Of a stretch of 42,867 nucleotides of DNA, positions 8,898 through 17,693 are shown piece after piece. A model generated the notes under the pieces. It did not search any database. It saw only the letters and a program-made list of their open reading frames with translations, and was not told the origin of the DNA. Source of the DNA: Vibrio neptunius (GTDB lineage: Bacteria > Pseudomonadota > Gammaproteobacteria > Enterobacterales > Vibrionaceae); the NCBI RefSeq assembly GCF_000967495.1, contig NZ_JXXU01000059.1, positions 1-42,867 on the forward strand. The letters are read 5' to 3'. The stretch's first letter is position 1. Each line of letters begins with the position of its first letter. The translations under genes were made by a program, and so were the position numbers.

Positions 8898-8928
8898 AAA
8901 AACCGCCACATTCAGTGGCGGTTTTTTT
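8898..8928. terminator. Bidirectional terminator between the nuclease and lipoprotein genes
   Basis: The 12-bp stem AAAAACCGCCAC/GTGGCGGTTTTT has an ATTCA loop, with seven T after it on the plus strand and A/T-rich sequence on the other side. It lies between convergent genes and its end touches the minus-strand stop codon. Confidence 0.93.
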
Positions 8929-9304
8929 ATTCGTATAAGTCGGTTGGCACTTCGGTTTCACAGCGAGCTAGATCGTAATCACGAGTGGTGCCGCTTCTGC
9001 CACGGAAGTGAAACCTTGCAATCATGCCTCGCTCTATATACCAACGTAAATCTTCACAAGCGTAGCGGTAGCTCAACTCAATAACGTGCGCAGTTGCCCA
9101 ACGAGTGTTGCCAGATAGGCTCGCCGAGTAGTAGATCACACCATGATCAGTTACTTTTAAATTTTTGATATCACTTAGGTGCTCTTTAGCTGTATCAATA
9201 GTTTCTTGACTAGCTGTCGGTTGTAAATCTTCGATGTTGGTTGTTTGACAAGCGCTCAAAGCCAACGCTGAAAAGCACGCCAGCGCAAAATGTTTTAGTG
9301 TCAT
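8927..9304 (-). CDS. Small predicted lipoprotein of unknown function
   Basis: The 125-aa product has a lipoprotein signal peptide: HFALACFSALALSAC with lipobox L-S-A-C, so the mature protein should begin at Cys19. Residue +2 is Gln, which by the usual rule favours sorting to the outer membrane. The mature part is soluble-looking, with two further cysteines (Cys83 and Cys115 approximately) that could form a disulfide, and a Tyr/Arg-rich middle (RYACEDLRWYIERG). I do not recognise a named family. From memory, Vibrio cholerae also has one small gene between xds and pabA, so this may be the conserved neighbour that marks the left edge of the island inserted here. Confidence 0.75.
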   Translation of the reverse strand: MTLKHFALACFSALALSACQTTNIEDLQPTASQETIDTAKEHLSDIKNLKVTDHGVIYYSASLSGNTRWATAHVIELSYRYACEDLRWYIERGMIARFHFRGRSGTTRDYDLARCETEVPTDLYE

Positions 9305-9739
9305 TATGGTTCTCGGTTGATAGGAAATTAAGGACGATTCTTAACAAAGGGAGGATTTTATTGATAACCGTTACCAATGTGTAGTGATAAATTTATAAAA
9401 ATAAGAGAAGTGTGAATTTAAAGGCGTAGAGCCTTGCTTAAAGCCACTGTGGTTTAATTAAATACTTTTTGTGTATTTCTTGACCAACCATCATTGGTTC
9501 GATGCCTTATATTTATTTTTTCTAATTTAAATATCTGACACTAAAACTAAAGTACTAACTTTTCGATTGCCTGTGAGTGATGTCATGCACTCACAAACAC
9601 ATAATTTGATTACATTCAAAATATCTATATATTGTGCATCCTTTATATATTTACTATTCGTTTCGCTGGCAAGGGCAGTACTGCTCCCGGCCCGTTTCCT
9701 TTCAAAACAATACACCTTAAAACACACGAAAATCGGCTA
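9305..9739. other. AT-rich intergenic region at the left edge of the accessory island
   Basis: This non-coding region lies between the divergent lipoprotein and the TPS-protein operon. A possible sigma-70 promoter, TTGATT (9606-9611), 16 bp, TATATT (9628-9633), would give a leader of about 100 nt. An open reading frame beginning at 9632 joins the first big gene but shows no coding character before 9740. Confidence 0.45.
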
Positions 9740-12148
9740 ATGAAAAATCAACTCTTTTGTCTATTCAAAGCTGCGGCGTGTTATCTGTCGAAAACCTCGT
9801 TGGTGGCATTAACCATAAGCTTGAGCGTTCAAGCTGATGTTAAAGCCCCGTTGCAGGGAAGCGGAGCAGATAAACCGACCGTTATCGCAACTCAATCTAA
9901 GTATCTCGTTAAAATAGCTAAAGCCAATGAATATGGCTATTCCATCAATGCACTTAGCGAACTTGATACAAAGGGTAAGACGCTTGTGCTTGCCAACTCT
10001 TATCAGATAAACCCCAAGTTATCTGGCGCTCCCGCGCAAACTATTGTTCTATCATTGGACTCAAGTAAAGTCGCAGACTTTGCCGAAATTAGGGTCGAAG
10101 GTCGCGCAGCTGATGTCATTGTATTAGCACCAAAAGGCATCACCTGTAACGGGTGTTCAGTGGTCAATGCTGAACGCGTGACGCTTGCGACGGGCGAAGC
10201 CGTTTATGAGAGCGGTGAGTTAACAAGCATTGCCCTTTCTTCTGGAGGGATAACGGTTAGCGGTGCTGGTTTCTCAGCGTCACAAAGTAGTTTGGTCGAT
10301 ATTACCGCAGGTCAAGTCATCATTGATGCGCCATTGACCACGAACATGAAAGGTCGTGTGGTGACACGGGCTAACCAGGAGCTAAAGGAGATTGACCCAG
10401 CAGGAACTTTGGAAGTATCCAATGGTGATGTGCAAATCATCGTCGGAGATAACACGTTCCGCTACAGCGACCGTCAATCGGATGCCAACTTCAAGACTTT
10501 TTCTGGCAATGCGTTAACCCTAACAGACAACGCTGACATCACAGTCGGTAACCTGCATTTAGAATCGACCTATGAAAATGGTGATATTTCAATCGATGGT
10601 CGAATTCGCGCCAACGGCGCTTGGACATATGTTGGCCGATATAACAACCAAAGTATTGTTCCGCTCGAATCAGTCAAGGTTAAGTCGAATGGCAATATCT
10701 CAATCTATGACCAGATTATTGCTGCCAACCGAGTGGAGTTGGAATCGACCAATGATATTCGCATTATTCCAGAGGGAGGGGTCAAACGGTTTGGTATCGA
10801 TAACATTCGTGCGGCTGAAGTAGATGTTGCTGCTGTGGGTATTATAGAAAACACAGGTGCTATAGTTGCTGAAAGTACGTATTTATCTGGTAATCAGGTG
10901 TTTAACGAAGGGGACATTGAAGTATCGCGTGATATTTACATCAATGGTAAGCAAGCAATAAAAAATCAGTTTGGTGGAGTACTGTTAGGTGAAAATATTC
11001 AGCTAAAGTCAGAGTTACTTGTGACAAATGGTTCCTTATACCCCTATAGGCTTGTCCCTAAACCAAACCAGAAGTCTAACACTGTAAGAAACTATAGAAG
11101 TATTGTTAATACTTCGCCGGAAGTAGAATTGGGTGCTAAGTTAGCAGTACCACCTGCGCCAGATTCAATGATGAAAATTAATGTGGATAGCCTAGAAGCT
11201 TTTATTTTAGGGCAAAATATTCGTGTTGAAGCTCAACAGTTTATTAATTCGAACCCTTATAACGTTTCGAGAAATTCCATCAACGAGCCAGAACTGGTTT
11301 TGGACTACACCAAAAGCAGTCAGGTAATAGTATCAGCCGAATCAACTTTGGATCTGCGGCTTAGCTACCGATTTTGGAATATATCGGCCATCGCGGAATC
11401 TTGGACTGGCAACACAATCATAGATGCACCTCAAATTGATAATGAAAGGTACTATATTTGGGCACACACTCATACAGATATAGTTAAAGTTCCGAAGCCT
11501 CATGATTGTGTATTACTTGAAAAGGCTACAGTAGACAATGGAATAATTCAGCAACTAGTAAAAAAATATGGATTCCGAAAACTTATCGAATTGACTCAAA
11601 GTTGTAATAGTTATTCAACTCAAACTACCGAAAGGCATCGTCAGTATATTAAAGCGCTGTCACCGCTAGCTCATATTAATACTGGTTCTGATTTGATTCT
11701 AAAGTCTCGAGATTTGAACAATGAACATAGTGCAATTGAAGTTAGAAAAGATGTATTTGGTTCAGTAAACTCTGTGTGGATGCAAGGGTTGAGTCTTCGT
11801 GAGATATGGGAAACAACAACAGTAACGAATCATTCAAGAACTTATTGTACTAAGCGTGTCATTAGGAAATGTGTAAGAAGAAGAACAGATTACTGGACCA
11901 CTTCTCGAACAGATTTAACAAAGAATGAACAAGCGTCTAAATACCCGTTTGTTTTTTATGTTGATGGCCATATTCATAAAGGGTTCGGGATATCACGAGT
12001 ATTGATGCAGGATATTACTTTTGGACCATATGCTACTTCTTATATTCCTAAAGTAGAACCTGCCCCACCAATTAAGCCAAGTAAATATATTCCAATAGTT
12101 AGCTCTGGAATTACTTTCTTTGTCCCTAACCCAAATTTCCAAGAATAA
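9740..12148 (+). CDS. Exported TPS-domain (FhaB/CdiA N-terminal-like) protein
   Basis: The 802-aa protein has a long signal peptide (MKNQLFCLF..., cleavage near SVQA, about residue 34) and then a two-partner-secretion-like domain. The diagnostic block is GITCNGCSVVNAERVTLATG, residues 133-152, close to the NPNGI-C-x-x-C-x-F-N-x-x-R-x-TLTTG core of TpsA proteins. Residues about 150-480 alternate short beta-strands with NG/D turns, as in a beta-helix (ITVGNLHLES, DISIDGRIRANG, VKSNGNISIYDQ). The last 350 residues are less regular, with Cys pairs. The chain stops before any toxin region; its C-terminus is Pro-rich (PAPPIKPSK). The ATG at 9740 is chosen because it begins the signal peptide; the ribosome site is weak. 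The next gene starts 16 nt on. No TpsB transporter gene is present in the window. The partner relationship is inferred. Confidence 0.75.
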   Translation: MKNQLFCLFKAAACYLSKTSLVALTISLSVQADVKAPLQGSGADKPTVIATQSKYLVKIAKANEYGYSINALSELDTKGKTLVLANSYQINPKLSGAPAQTIVLSLDSSKVADFAEIRVEGRAADVIVLAPKGITCNGCSVVNAERVTLATGEAVYESGELTSIALSSGGITVSGAGFSASQSSLVDITAGQVIIDAPLTTNMKGRVVTRANQELKEIDPAGTLEVSNGDVQIIVGDNTFRYSDRQSDANFKTFSGNALTLTDNADITVGNLHLESTYENGDISIDGRIRANGAWTYVGRYNNQSIVPLESVKVKSNGNISIYDQIIAANRVELESTNDIRIIPEGGVKRFGIDNIRAAEVDVAAVGIIENTGAIVAESTYLSGNQVFNEGDIEVSRDIYINGKQAIKNQFGGVLLGENIQLKSELLVTNGSLYPYRLVPKPNQKSNTVRNYRSIVNTSPEVELGAKLAVPPAPDSMMKINVDSLEAFILGQNIRVEAQQFINSNPYNVSRNSINEPELVLDYTKSSQVIVSAESTLDLRLSYRFWNISAIAESWTGNTIIDAPQIDNERYYIWAHTHTDIVKVPKPHDCVLLEKATVDNGIIQQLVKKYGFRKLIELTQSCNSYSTQTTERHRQYIKALSPLAHINTGSDLILKSRDLNNEHSAIEVRKDVFGSVNSVWMQGLSLREIWETTTVTNHSRTYCTKRVIRKCVRRRTDYWTTSRTDLTKNEQASKYPFVFYVDGHIHKGFGISRVLMQDITFGPYATSYIPKVEPAPPIKPSKYIPIVSSGITFFVPNPNFQE

Positions 12149-12164
12149 AAAACAGTTGGTTAAA

Positions 12165-15100
12165 ATGAACAAGATAAAAACGCCGCTATGGCAAAAAGTA
12201 ACTTCTAATACGTTACTCGCAGCGTTCGTTACTCACCTGTCCTTCCCTGTTTATGCGTCGGTGAAAACAAATATTGCGCTCGAAGAAATTAAGGCAGCGG
12301 TGGCTTATACCGCACGTTATAACCTGATGGAATCGGTTGACCAATACCTTTACACAGGTGCACTGGAAAGCGATGAATTGGGTATATTCGATGGTTTTAC
12401 TCACTTCTTCAACTTATTGACTACAAGTAACCCAGAACTTATCCCTGGTTACAGTGCAGAGATGGGCAAGCCCGTTGAATTAACAACTTTGCCCGCGCGA
12501 TTTGGTTCCCCTTATGTTGAACGTGGCATCATTCGCCACCAAATTAGCCAACTTCTCAATAAGAGCTGGATAAGTAAACCAGGCTATTCAAGCTACAACG
12601 AGCAAACCCAAAAGCTCTATGAAAATGCCGTGGAAGTGGCTAAAGAGAATGGCTTTCAACTGGGGCAACGCTTGACCGAACAACAAATCGCTGCGTTGAC
12701 AAGAGATATTGTCTGGCCTGAAATTCGAACGATTGATGGCAAGTCATATTTGGTGCCGTTTGTGTATTTGACGCCAGCAACGATACAAGAGCAACAGTTA
12801 CTTGAATCGACTTTTGCCGCGAACAGTGCAGAAATCAATACACAAACCTTTGTTGTCAATGGCAGTCGTGTTGAGTTTAAACACGATGCGTTGATTGATG
12901 TTGAGCAAGACTTTATCAACACACAAGGACATATCAGTGGTCAAAAATTTACGATTCGTACTGGTCGTGAATTGCAAAACCTATCTGGGACGATTACTGG
13001 CGATGACGTCACCCTCATTGCGAATAAACTAACCAACGACACTTTGGTCACACGTTTAGATTATGGCCATGGCTTTTCAGAAACCTTTAACCAAATTGGG
13101 ACCATTTCTTCATTAGGTAATTTGAATATTTACACGTCGGGAGACGTTGTCAGCCATGGTGGCAGGTTCAGTTCTCAAGGTTCTCTTGAGATAGAAGCTG
13201 GTGGCAATATTATTCTTGTTCCTCAGCAAGATAAAGATCAACGAGCAGAATCCGGTGAGCGTTGGTCTGATAGCGAGTCCTCACTCGTTAACCTACAAAC
13301 CAGCTTGTCGGCAGTCGATACACTTTCACTAATCGCAGGTGGAGAGGTGTTTATTCAGGGCGCAGCTCTGGAGAGCCAGGGGTTGTTGCAGATCCTGGCA
13401 GGCCACGGAATTACGCTCAAAAGTGCCGCAGACTTACGTTCTTATGAGAGAAAGTTCGAAGCGGAAAGCGGTGGCATGTTTGGCACCAAGGAAAGCGAAT
13501 CAGAGAGTGCGACGGAAGCTGAAATTGTCAGAACGCTGCTTAAAGCGGGCCAAAGTATGTTGCTCTCAACTGAGAACGGCAATGTCCTACTGGAGGCGGT
13601 AACGATTGACAACAAAGGCATGTCAAAAATTATTGCTGAAAATGGCTCGATTGATTTCGAATTGGCGAAACTTCTAGAAACCTATAGCCATGAACAGTCT
13701 TTTGAAGGGTCTTTGTCTTTCCGCCATCAGGGTAATGGCTACCAACGTGAAGTGGCTTACTATTCGGAGTTCATCAACAACGGTGGCTTTATTTTGGATG
13801 GTGCCCATGGAGTACGAATCCAAATTGCCTCAGGTTCAAAAAATCTAGATCATATTATTGCCGACTTGGCCCAGAGCCCTGAACTTGCATGGATGCAAGA
13901 GGTTCGTAACAACCCTGAATACAGCCACGTCGATTGGGAATCTATCGAGTTGGTGGTTGAAGAATGGGATTATGACCAATCAGGATTAACCCCTGCTGCG
14001 ATGGCAATTTTGTCCGTCGTAATCGCTATTGCAACCAGTGGTGCCAGCCTAGCAACAACTCCAGGTACAGTGACTGCTGGCGTAGCTCTTGACACTGCTA
14101 TTGGAGCAGGGATTGCAGCGTTAGAGACACAGACGGTTGCGAGCCTGCTAGCAAACGGTTTTGATATCAAAGATACACTTGAGCAATTGGCGTCTGATGA
14201 GTCCCTTACCTCGTTAGCAACGACTATGGTTACAGCCGGAGTATTAAGTGGCTTAGATATTCCGCTGTTTTCAGGTGATGCAGGGGTAAGCCAGAGCATC
14301 AATGATATTCTTGGTAATATCGCTAGTGAACCCATTATTAATCAGGCTATCTCTCAGTTGGTAAAGACAACCGTGAATACGGGGGTGTCTGCGATAGCCA
14401 ATGGACATAGCATCGAAGAATTTGGTGATGCCTTTGTGCAGAGTATTGCTATATCAGCAGTAATGCATATAGGAAAAGATCTAGCCAATAAAATAGGCAT
14501 AGCTTCTCGAATACAAGACGGACAAACAGAACCGGACATAAATACGGCAACCCAATACATTGCTCACGCAGCGTTAGGCTGTGGGTTGGGGACCGCTATC
14601 TCCAGTATTAACGGTGGTAATAGTAGTGCAAACCGTAATGGCTGTGCTTCAGGCGCCGCGGGAGGAGTGATTGGAGAGTACGTCGCTCAGCAGTATAAGG
14701 CTCATACTGATGTTCTGAAGTCAGAATCCGAGGAGTTTGTAACTGACGTTTTTGAAGACCTTAGGGCGGAAAACCCGACGTTAAGCAATAAAGAATTAAG
14801 CATTAGGTATGAACAGGAGCTTTTGAGGCTTCAGCAGCAGGGTGTCGATATCTCTCGCCTAGCGGCAGGAATTACCGTTTTTGCGTTTGGCGGTAACACA
14901 GATATCGCTATTTCTACAGGTGGCAACGCCGCTCAGAATAATGCTTTCTTTGTTATACCTGCGCTGCTTATTGCCGTTAAAGCGGCCATGGCGGCCGCAA
15001 CAGTTTATGACATTGGCGAAACCATTTATCAGCTATATCGAATTCTGAATGGTGATGCAGAGATTAATATCACGCCTGAGCAGGCAGTGATAAACCTTCT

Positions 15101-16115
15101 TACTTCACTTGGCATTAGAATCGTTACGAAAGGTATCAATAAGATCCCTCTAGACAAGCTCCCATTTGATGAACTGATGGAGCTCGCTAAATCTACGTTA
15201 TTAGGTCGGGGACATGCGCAATACGCGACAGCATTAGGCCACCTAGAAAATAACTTTCAGAAGGACGCAAAGGGTAACGCTGTTGCTTCGGGTAGTGCGC
15301 CTTCATCGTGGTATAAAAAGCCGGCGGGGATGAGTGAAGAGGATTATGGAAAGTATTTGACTCATAAAAACTTGGCTCCTTACTCAAAATTCACGCCAGA
15401 ACAAGTCGTAGAAAAACTAAAGACTCATGATTACGAACCAGATAGAGGACATGGTACTTGGGTTAAGAAGGACCTAAAAATAAAGAGACATAGCGCTACA
15501 CCAGTAGAAAAGATCTATGATGGCAATTGGCTGAATCTAAATGATGAGATCAAGGTTAAAGGGCTTGAGAAACCAGTTACGGTAAAAGCAGCAACTGAGC
15601 GTAGGCAAGAACTGCTCGAGCAAAGCAGGCGAGCAGAAAACGATCCCAATGAGCGTAAACCATCACCTTCGGAAATTAACGTTTTCTCTGAAGCCCTAGG
15701 TGAAATGCGTGCGAAGATGTATGCGATTGATAAGGACTTAGGTGAAGAGCTCACAAATAAGATACCAGGCAGTAAGCAAACCAACTTTGTCTTTGATCAG
15801 GTCTACGTTAAGGATGGCAGAGTAAGTATTCTTGAGGCGAAAGGCAGTATTACTGAGTCGCCAAGCTTAAGCGGTCATACAATAGGTGAGAATAAATATA
15901 TGCAAGGTACTCAAGAGTACTTTGATAGTATGATGACACATATGCAGAAGGCGACACGTGGGCTGGCCCCCGATCACCCGTATCGTAAAACTTACGACGC
16001 AATAGAGCTGGCACGGGAATCTGGTCAGTTAGACTATAAAATGGTGGTGCAAACCATCTCTCCAGCAACTGGGGAGCTAGGGAATACCTTAGTCAAAACT
16101 TACGATATTAAATAG
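12165..16115 (+). CDS. Exported CdiA/FhaB-like toxin-bearing protein (FHA repeats, DUF637, PD-(D/E)xK-like toxin tip)
   Basis: The 1316-aa polymorphic toxin candidate has its own signal peptide (MNKIKTPLWQ..., cleavage near FPVYA, residue 31) but no TPS domain. The block LTEQQIAALTRDIVW (about 170-184) is typical of the middle of FhaB/CdiA proteins. FHA-type beta repeats follow (about 215-450), then a DUF637-like pretoxin domain beginning SGLTPAAMAILSVVIAIAT (about 605-720). Next come small-residue linkers (GCGLGTAISSINGG; CASGAAGG) and a VENN-like junction AAQNNAFFVIPALL (about 922-936) with a hydrophobic entry segment. The C-terminal about 150 residues carry D1211 (FDQV), E1224-A-K1226 (ILEAKG) and Q1247/Q1250 (YMQGTQEY), the arrangement of restriction-endonuclease-fold toxins, so a DNA or RNA nuclease is likely. 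The ATG at 12165 is chosen for the signal peptide over an in-frame TTG at 12120. A dedicated immunity candidate follows after 9 nt. Confidence 0.85.
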   Translation: MNKIKTPLWQKVTSNTLLAAFVTHLSFPVYASVKTNIALEEIKAAVAYTARYNLMESVDQYLYTGALESDELGIFDGFTHFFNLLTTSNPELIPGYSAEMGKPVELTTLPARFGSPYVERGIIRHQISQLLNKSWISKPGYSSYNEQTQKLYENAVEVAKENGFQLGQRLTEQQIAALTRDIVWPEIRTIDGKSYLVPFVYLTPATIQEQQLLESTFAANSAEINTQTFVVNGSRVEFKHDALIDVEQDFINTQGHISGQKFTIRTGRELQNLSGTITGDDVTLIANKLTNDTLVTRLDYGHGFSETFNQIGTISSLGNLNIYTSGDVVSHGGRFSSQGSLEIEAGGNIILVPQQDKDQRAESGERWSDSESSLVNLQTSLSAVDTLSLIAGGEVFIQGAALESQGLLQILAGHGITLKSAADLRSYERKFEAESGGMFGTKESESESATEAEIVRTLLKAGQSMLLSTENGNVLLEAVTIDNKGMSKIIAENGSIDFELAKLLETYSHEQSFEGSLSFRHQGNGYQREVAYYSEFINNGGFILDGAHGVRIQIASGSKNLDHIIADLAQSPELAWMQEVRNNPEYSHVDWESIELVVEEWDYDQSGLTPAAMAILSVVIAIATSGASLATTPGTVTAGVALDTAIGAGIAALETQTVASLLANGFDIKDTLEQLASDESLTSLATTMVTAGVLSGLDIPLFSGDAGVSQSINDILGNIASEPIINQAISQLVKTTVNTGVSAIANGHSIEEFGDAFVQSIAISAVMHIGKDLANKIGIASRIQDGQTEPDINTATQYIAHAALGCGLGTAISSINGGNSSANRNGCASGAAGGVIGEYVAQQYKAHTDVLKSESEEFVTDVFEDLRAENPTLSNKELSIRYEQELLRLQQQGVDISRLAAGITVFAFGGNTDIAISTGGNAAQNNAFFVIPALLIAVKAAMAAATVYDIGETIYQLYRILNGDAEINITPEQAVINLLTSLGIRIVTKGINKIPLDKLPFDELMELAKSTLLGRGHAQYATALGHLENNFQKDAKGNAVASGSAPSSWYKKPAGMSEEDYGKYLTHKNLAPYSKFTPEQVVEKLKTHDYEPDRGHGTWVKKDLKIKRHSATPVEKIYDGNWLNLNDEIKVKGLEKPVTVKAATERRQELLEQSRRAENDPNERKPSPSEINVFSEALGEMRAKMYAIDKDLGEELTNKIPGSKQTNFVFDQVYVKDGRVSILEAKGSITESPSLSGHTIGENKYMQGTQEYFDSMMTHMQKATRGLAPDHPYRKTYDAIELARESGQLDYKMVVQTISPATGELGNTLVKTYDIK

Positions 16116-16124
16116 AGGCAATGG

Positions 16125-17111
16125 ATGTACGATTTTTCTCAACATTATTTTCCGGAGCGATTAAAAGAGTCTGGCGCACTGGAAGGTCGCCCTCAGGATC
16201 TGATAGATCAAGTACATCGCCGTATAGAGACGTTTAATTTATTAGGCAATGAACGATACCCTTTTGTTATGGGTCGTGTTGCCGAGAATTTGGTTGGGTA
16301 TGCTGTACAATGTGAAATCTTTGGTTGCGCACACAACCAAGTCAAATGGCTACTGAAAGAGGCGGTTAGTGCCTACTGTGCCCACTTTAATATGGAGCGC
16401 CTGCCAGGTACGGAAGTCACTTTTGAACTGTTTGGACAGACTCGACGCGCTATCAGCGAAGAAAAGTCACACTATACACGTAATGCTCTATGGTTAAATG
16501 CCGTCTGTCTTGCTGAGTTGGTCGGTGACAAAACGGCACTGGCGGATTTATTGGCTTACCCCACAGAGAACTTTCTAAACGTGGGCAGCATTTCGCCCGT
16601 TAAGACAACGGTCCATTTTGTTGACCTGTTCAAAGCATTTTTTGGCCGAGAGCAGGATATTCAAGTAAAAAGTGACGTTTTTAACCGCTGTAATGCCCTT
16701 GCTCAGCCTGGTGTGATTACATCAATTGATACGGAATTGGCTGAAACTTATGCTTGGTTTATGAAGATACCGCTTTTTCAGCTGGTCGGTTATCAATGGG
16801 GTGTGCAGCAGGAGTCGTTAGAGGAAATCGCTCAAGCCGCGATGCAAGCTAATTACGATTATTTTAGTCAGATAGCGCCTCAGCCTGGGCAGGTTACCGG
16901 GCCTGAATCTTTGGACCTAAATGATCATTATGCATTGCTGCACATTCATATACTGGCATTTTTACGTGTTATTTACCTACAGAGAAGAGAAGTCGTGGAT
17001 ATTGAATCACCATTTCTACCTTTGTGGCTAATTAAAGGCGAAGGTCCATCGCTAGATGAACTCAATCAAACGATGCCTAAGTTTGATTTGTCGATGTTTG
17101 GCTTAAAATAA
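16125..17111 (+). CDS. Putative immunity protein for the CdiA-like toxin
   Basis: The 328-aa cytosolic, mainly helical protein has no signal peptide or membrane segment. It starts 9 nt after the toxin stop, with GAGG 6 nt before the ATG, and ends at a terminator, so it is the last gene of the toxin operon. Its place, size and helical pattern (ALWLNAVCLAELVGDKTALADLLAYP) suggest an Imm49-like immunity family; this family name is a tentative recollection. The expected role is to bind the nuclease tip of the preceding protein and protect the producer and its siblings. The helical ALWLNAV segment and the Trp/Arg-rich regions resemble helical-repeat immunity proteins. Confidence that it is the cognate immunity gene is good; confidence in the family is low. 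Confidence 0.7.
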   Translation: MYDFSQHYFPERLKESGALEGRPQDLIDQVHRRIETFNLLGNERYPFVMGRVAENLVGYAVQCEIFGCAHNQVKWLLKEAVSAYCAHFNMERLPGTEVTFELFGQTRRAISEEKSHYTRNALWLNAVCLAELVGDKTALADLLAYPTENFLNVGSISPVKTTVHFVDLFKAFFGREQDIQVKSDVFNRCNALAQPGVITSIDTELAETYAWFMKIPLFQLVGYQWGVQQESLEEIAQAAMQANYDYFSQIAPQPGQVTGPESLDLNDHYALLHIHILAFLRVIYLQRREVVDIESPFLPLWLIKGEGPSLDELNQTMPKFDLSMFGLK

Positions 17112-17128
17112 GCAATTCCACTAAAAAT

Positions 17129-17168
17129 AATGAGCCACGCTTTAATTAAGTGTGGCTTATTTCTCTTT
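17129..17168 (+). terminator. Terminator of the split-CDI operon
   Basis: A 14-bp stem (AATGAGCCACGCTT with AAGTGTGGCTTATT, two G-U pairs) with a TAATT loop is followed by a T-rich tail. It lies 18 bp after the immunity candidate stop and closes the three-gene operon. Confidence 0.85.
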
Positions 17169-17197
17169 CAAAATATTATCGAGCGATTCAATCTATC

Positions 17198-17527
17198 ATG
17201 AAAAAAATAATCAGTTTCCTATTTTTATTGTCGGCATTTTACTCTCATAGCCTATTGGCTTGGGATGGCATTATACGAGGAAAAATTCAACAAGTGCACG
17301 TCACTGAGGCCGAAAATTATGGCTTCCGAGTCATGTTTACAAGCAAAGCCACCTTGTGTGGTAACCAACATACTTGGGCATATCTGAATAAGTCAGATAG
17401 TAACTATGAAACCTATGTTAGTACACTGTTATCTGCAAAGCATGCGGGTACAGATGTTCTTTTGTATACCAATCAAGACGGTTCTAGCCAAAACTACTGC
17501 AAAATTGGCTATGTCATACTTGATTAA
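17198..17527 (+). CDS. Small exported protein of unknown function
   Basis: The 109-aa product starts with a clear Sec signal peptide (MKKIISFLFLLSAFYSHS, cleavage near LLA-W, about residue 22). The mature part is about 87 aa, beta-rich, with two cysteines: one in ATLCGNQHTWAYLNKSDSNY and one in QNYCKIGYVIL near the end, probably one disulfide. I recall many similar about 110-residue exported proteins in marine bacteria ending in Y-C-K-I-x-Y, some compared with toxin B-subunits, but I cannot name a family safely. The ATG at 17198 is preferred to an upstream in-frame start at 17150 because it begins the signal peptide and the earlier region is the terminator. It stands outside the toxin operon by the terminator at 17129-17168. 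Confidence 0.65.
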   Translation: MKKIISFLFLLSAFYSHSLLAWDGIIRGKIQQVHVTEAENYGFRVMFTSKATLCGNQHTWAYLNKSDSNYETYVSTLLSAKHAGTDVLLYTNQDGSSQNYCKIGYVILD

Positions 17528-17647
17528 ATGTACGATGAAATGAAAATTAAACTTTTATCTATGCTACTTATTTTATCAGCTTATATTCAAATGCGAGGTA
17601 GTCAGTCTGGTTATCCGATAATTGATCGTATCTGGCTTAAGCAATAA
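17528..17647 (+). CDS. Possible 39-aa hydrophobic peptide or truncated paralogue of the preceding gene
   Basis: ATG immediately follows the previous stop codon. The frame gives MYDEMKIKLLSMLLILSAYI then a short tail ending PIIDRIWLKQ. The alternative ATG at 17540 gives a normal signal-peptide-like start (MKIKLLSMLLILSA). The tail loosely resembles the first residues of the mature form of the gene before it, so it may be a decayed duplicate. There is no good ribosome site; coupling to the upstream stop would be needed. Confidence 0.3.
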   Translation: MYDEMKIKLLSMLLILSAYIQMRGSQSGYPIIDRIWLKQ

Positions 17648-17651
17648 ATAA

Positions 17652-17693
17652 TTTCTTACTCTATTGATAGTCATATATCAATAGAGTAAGAAA
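17652..17693. repeat. Perfect 18-bp inverted repeat
   Basis: TTTCTTACTCTATTGATA (17652-17669) is exactly complementary to TATCAATAGAGTAAGAAA (17676-17693), with loop GTCATA. There is no T tract on either side, so it is not a standard terminator. It may be a transcript-end hairpin or mobile-element relic. Confidence 0.7.

Noticed and set aside
9632..9739. In-frame extension of the TPS protein to an upstream start
   Set aside because: The extra residues show no signal-peptide character; the ATG at 9740 begins a good signal peptide, and a likely promoter lies at 9606-9633, inside the extension.
9740..16115. The two large exported proteins as one frameshifted gene
   Set aside because: The second has its own start and signal peptide, the first ends in a clean Pro-rich tail after a full TPS domain, and the gap is 16 nt. 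A single ancestral chain cannot be excluded but is not what the sequence shows.
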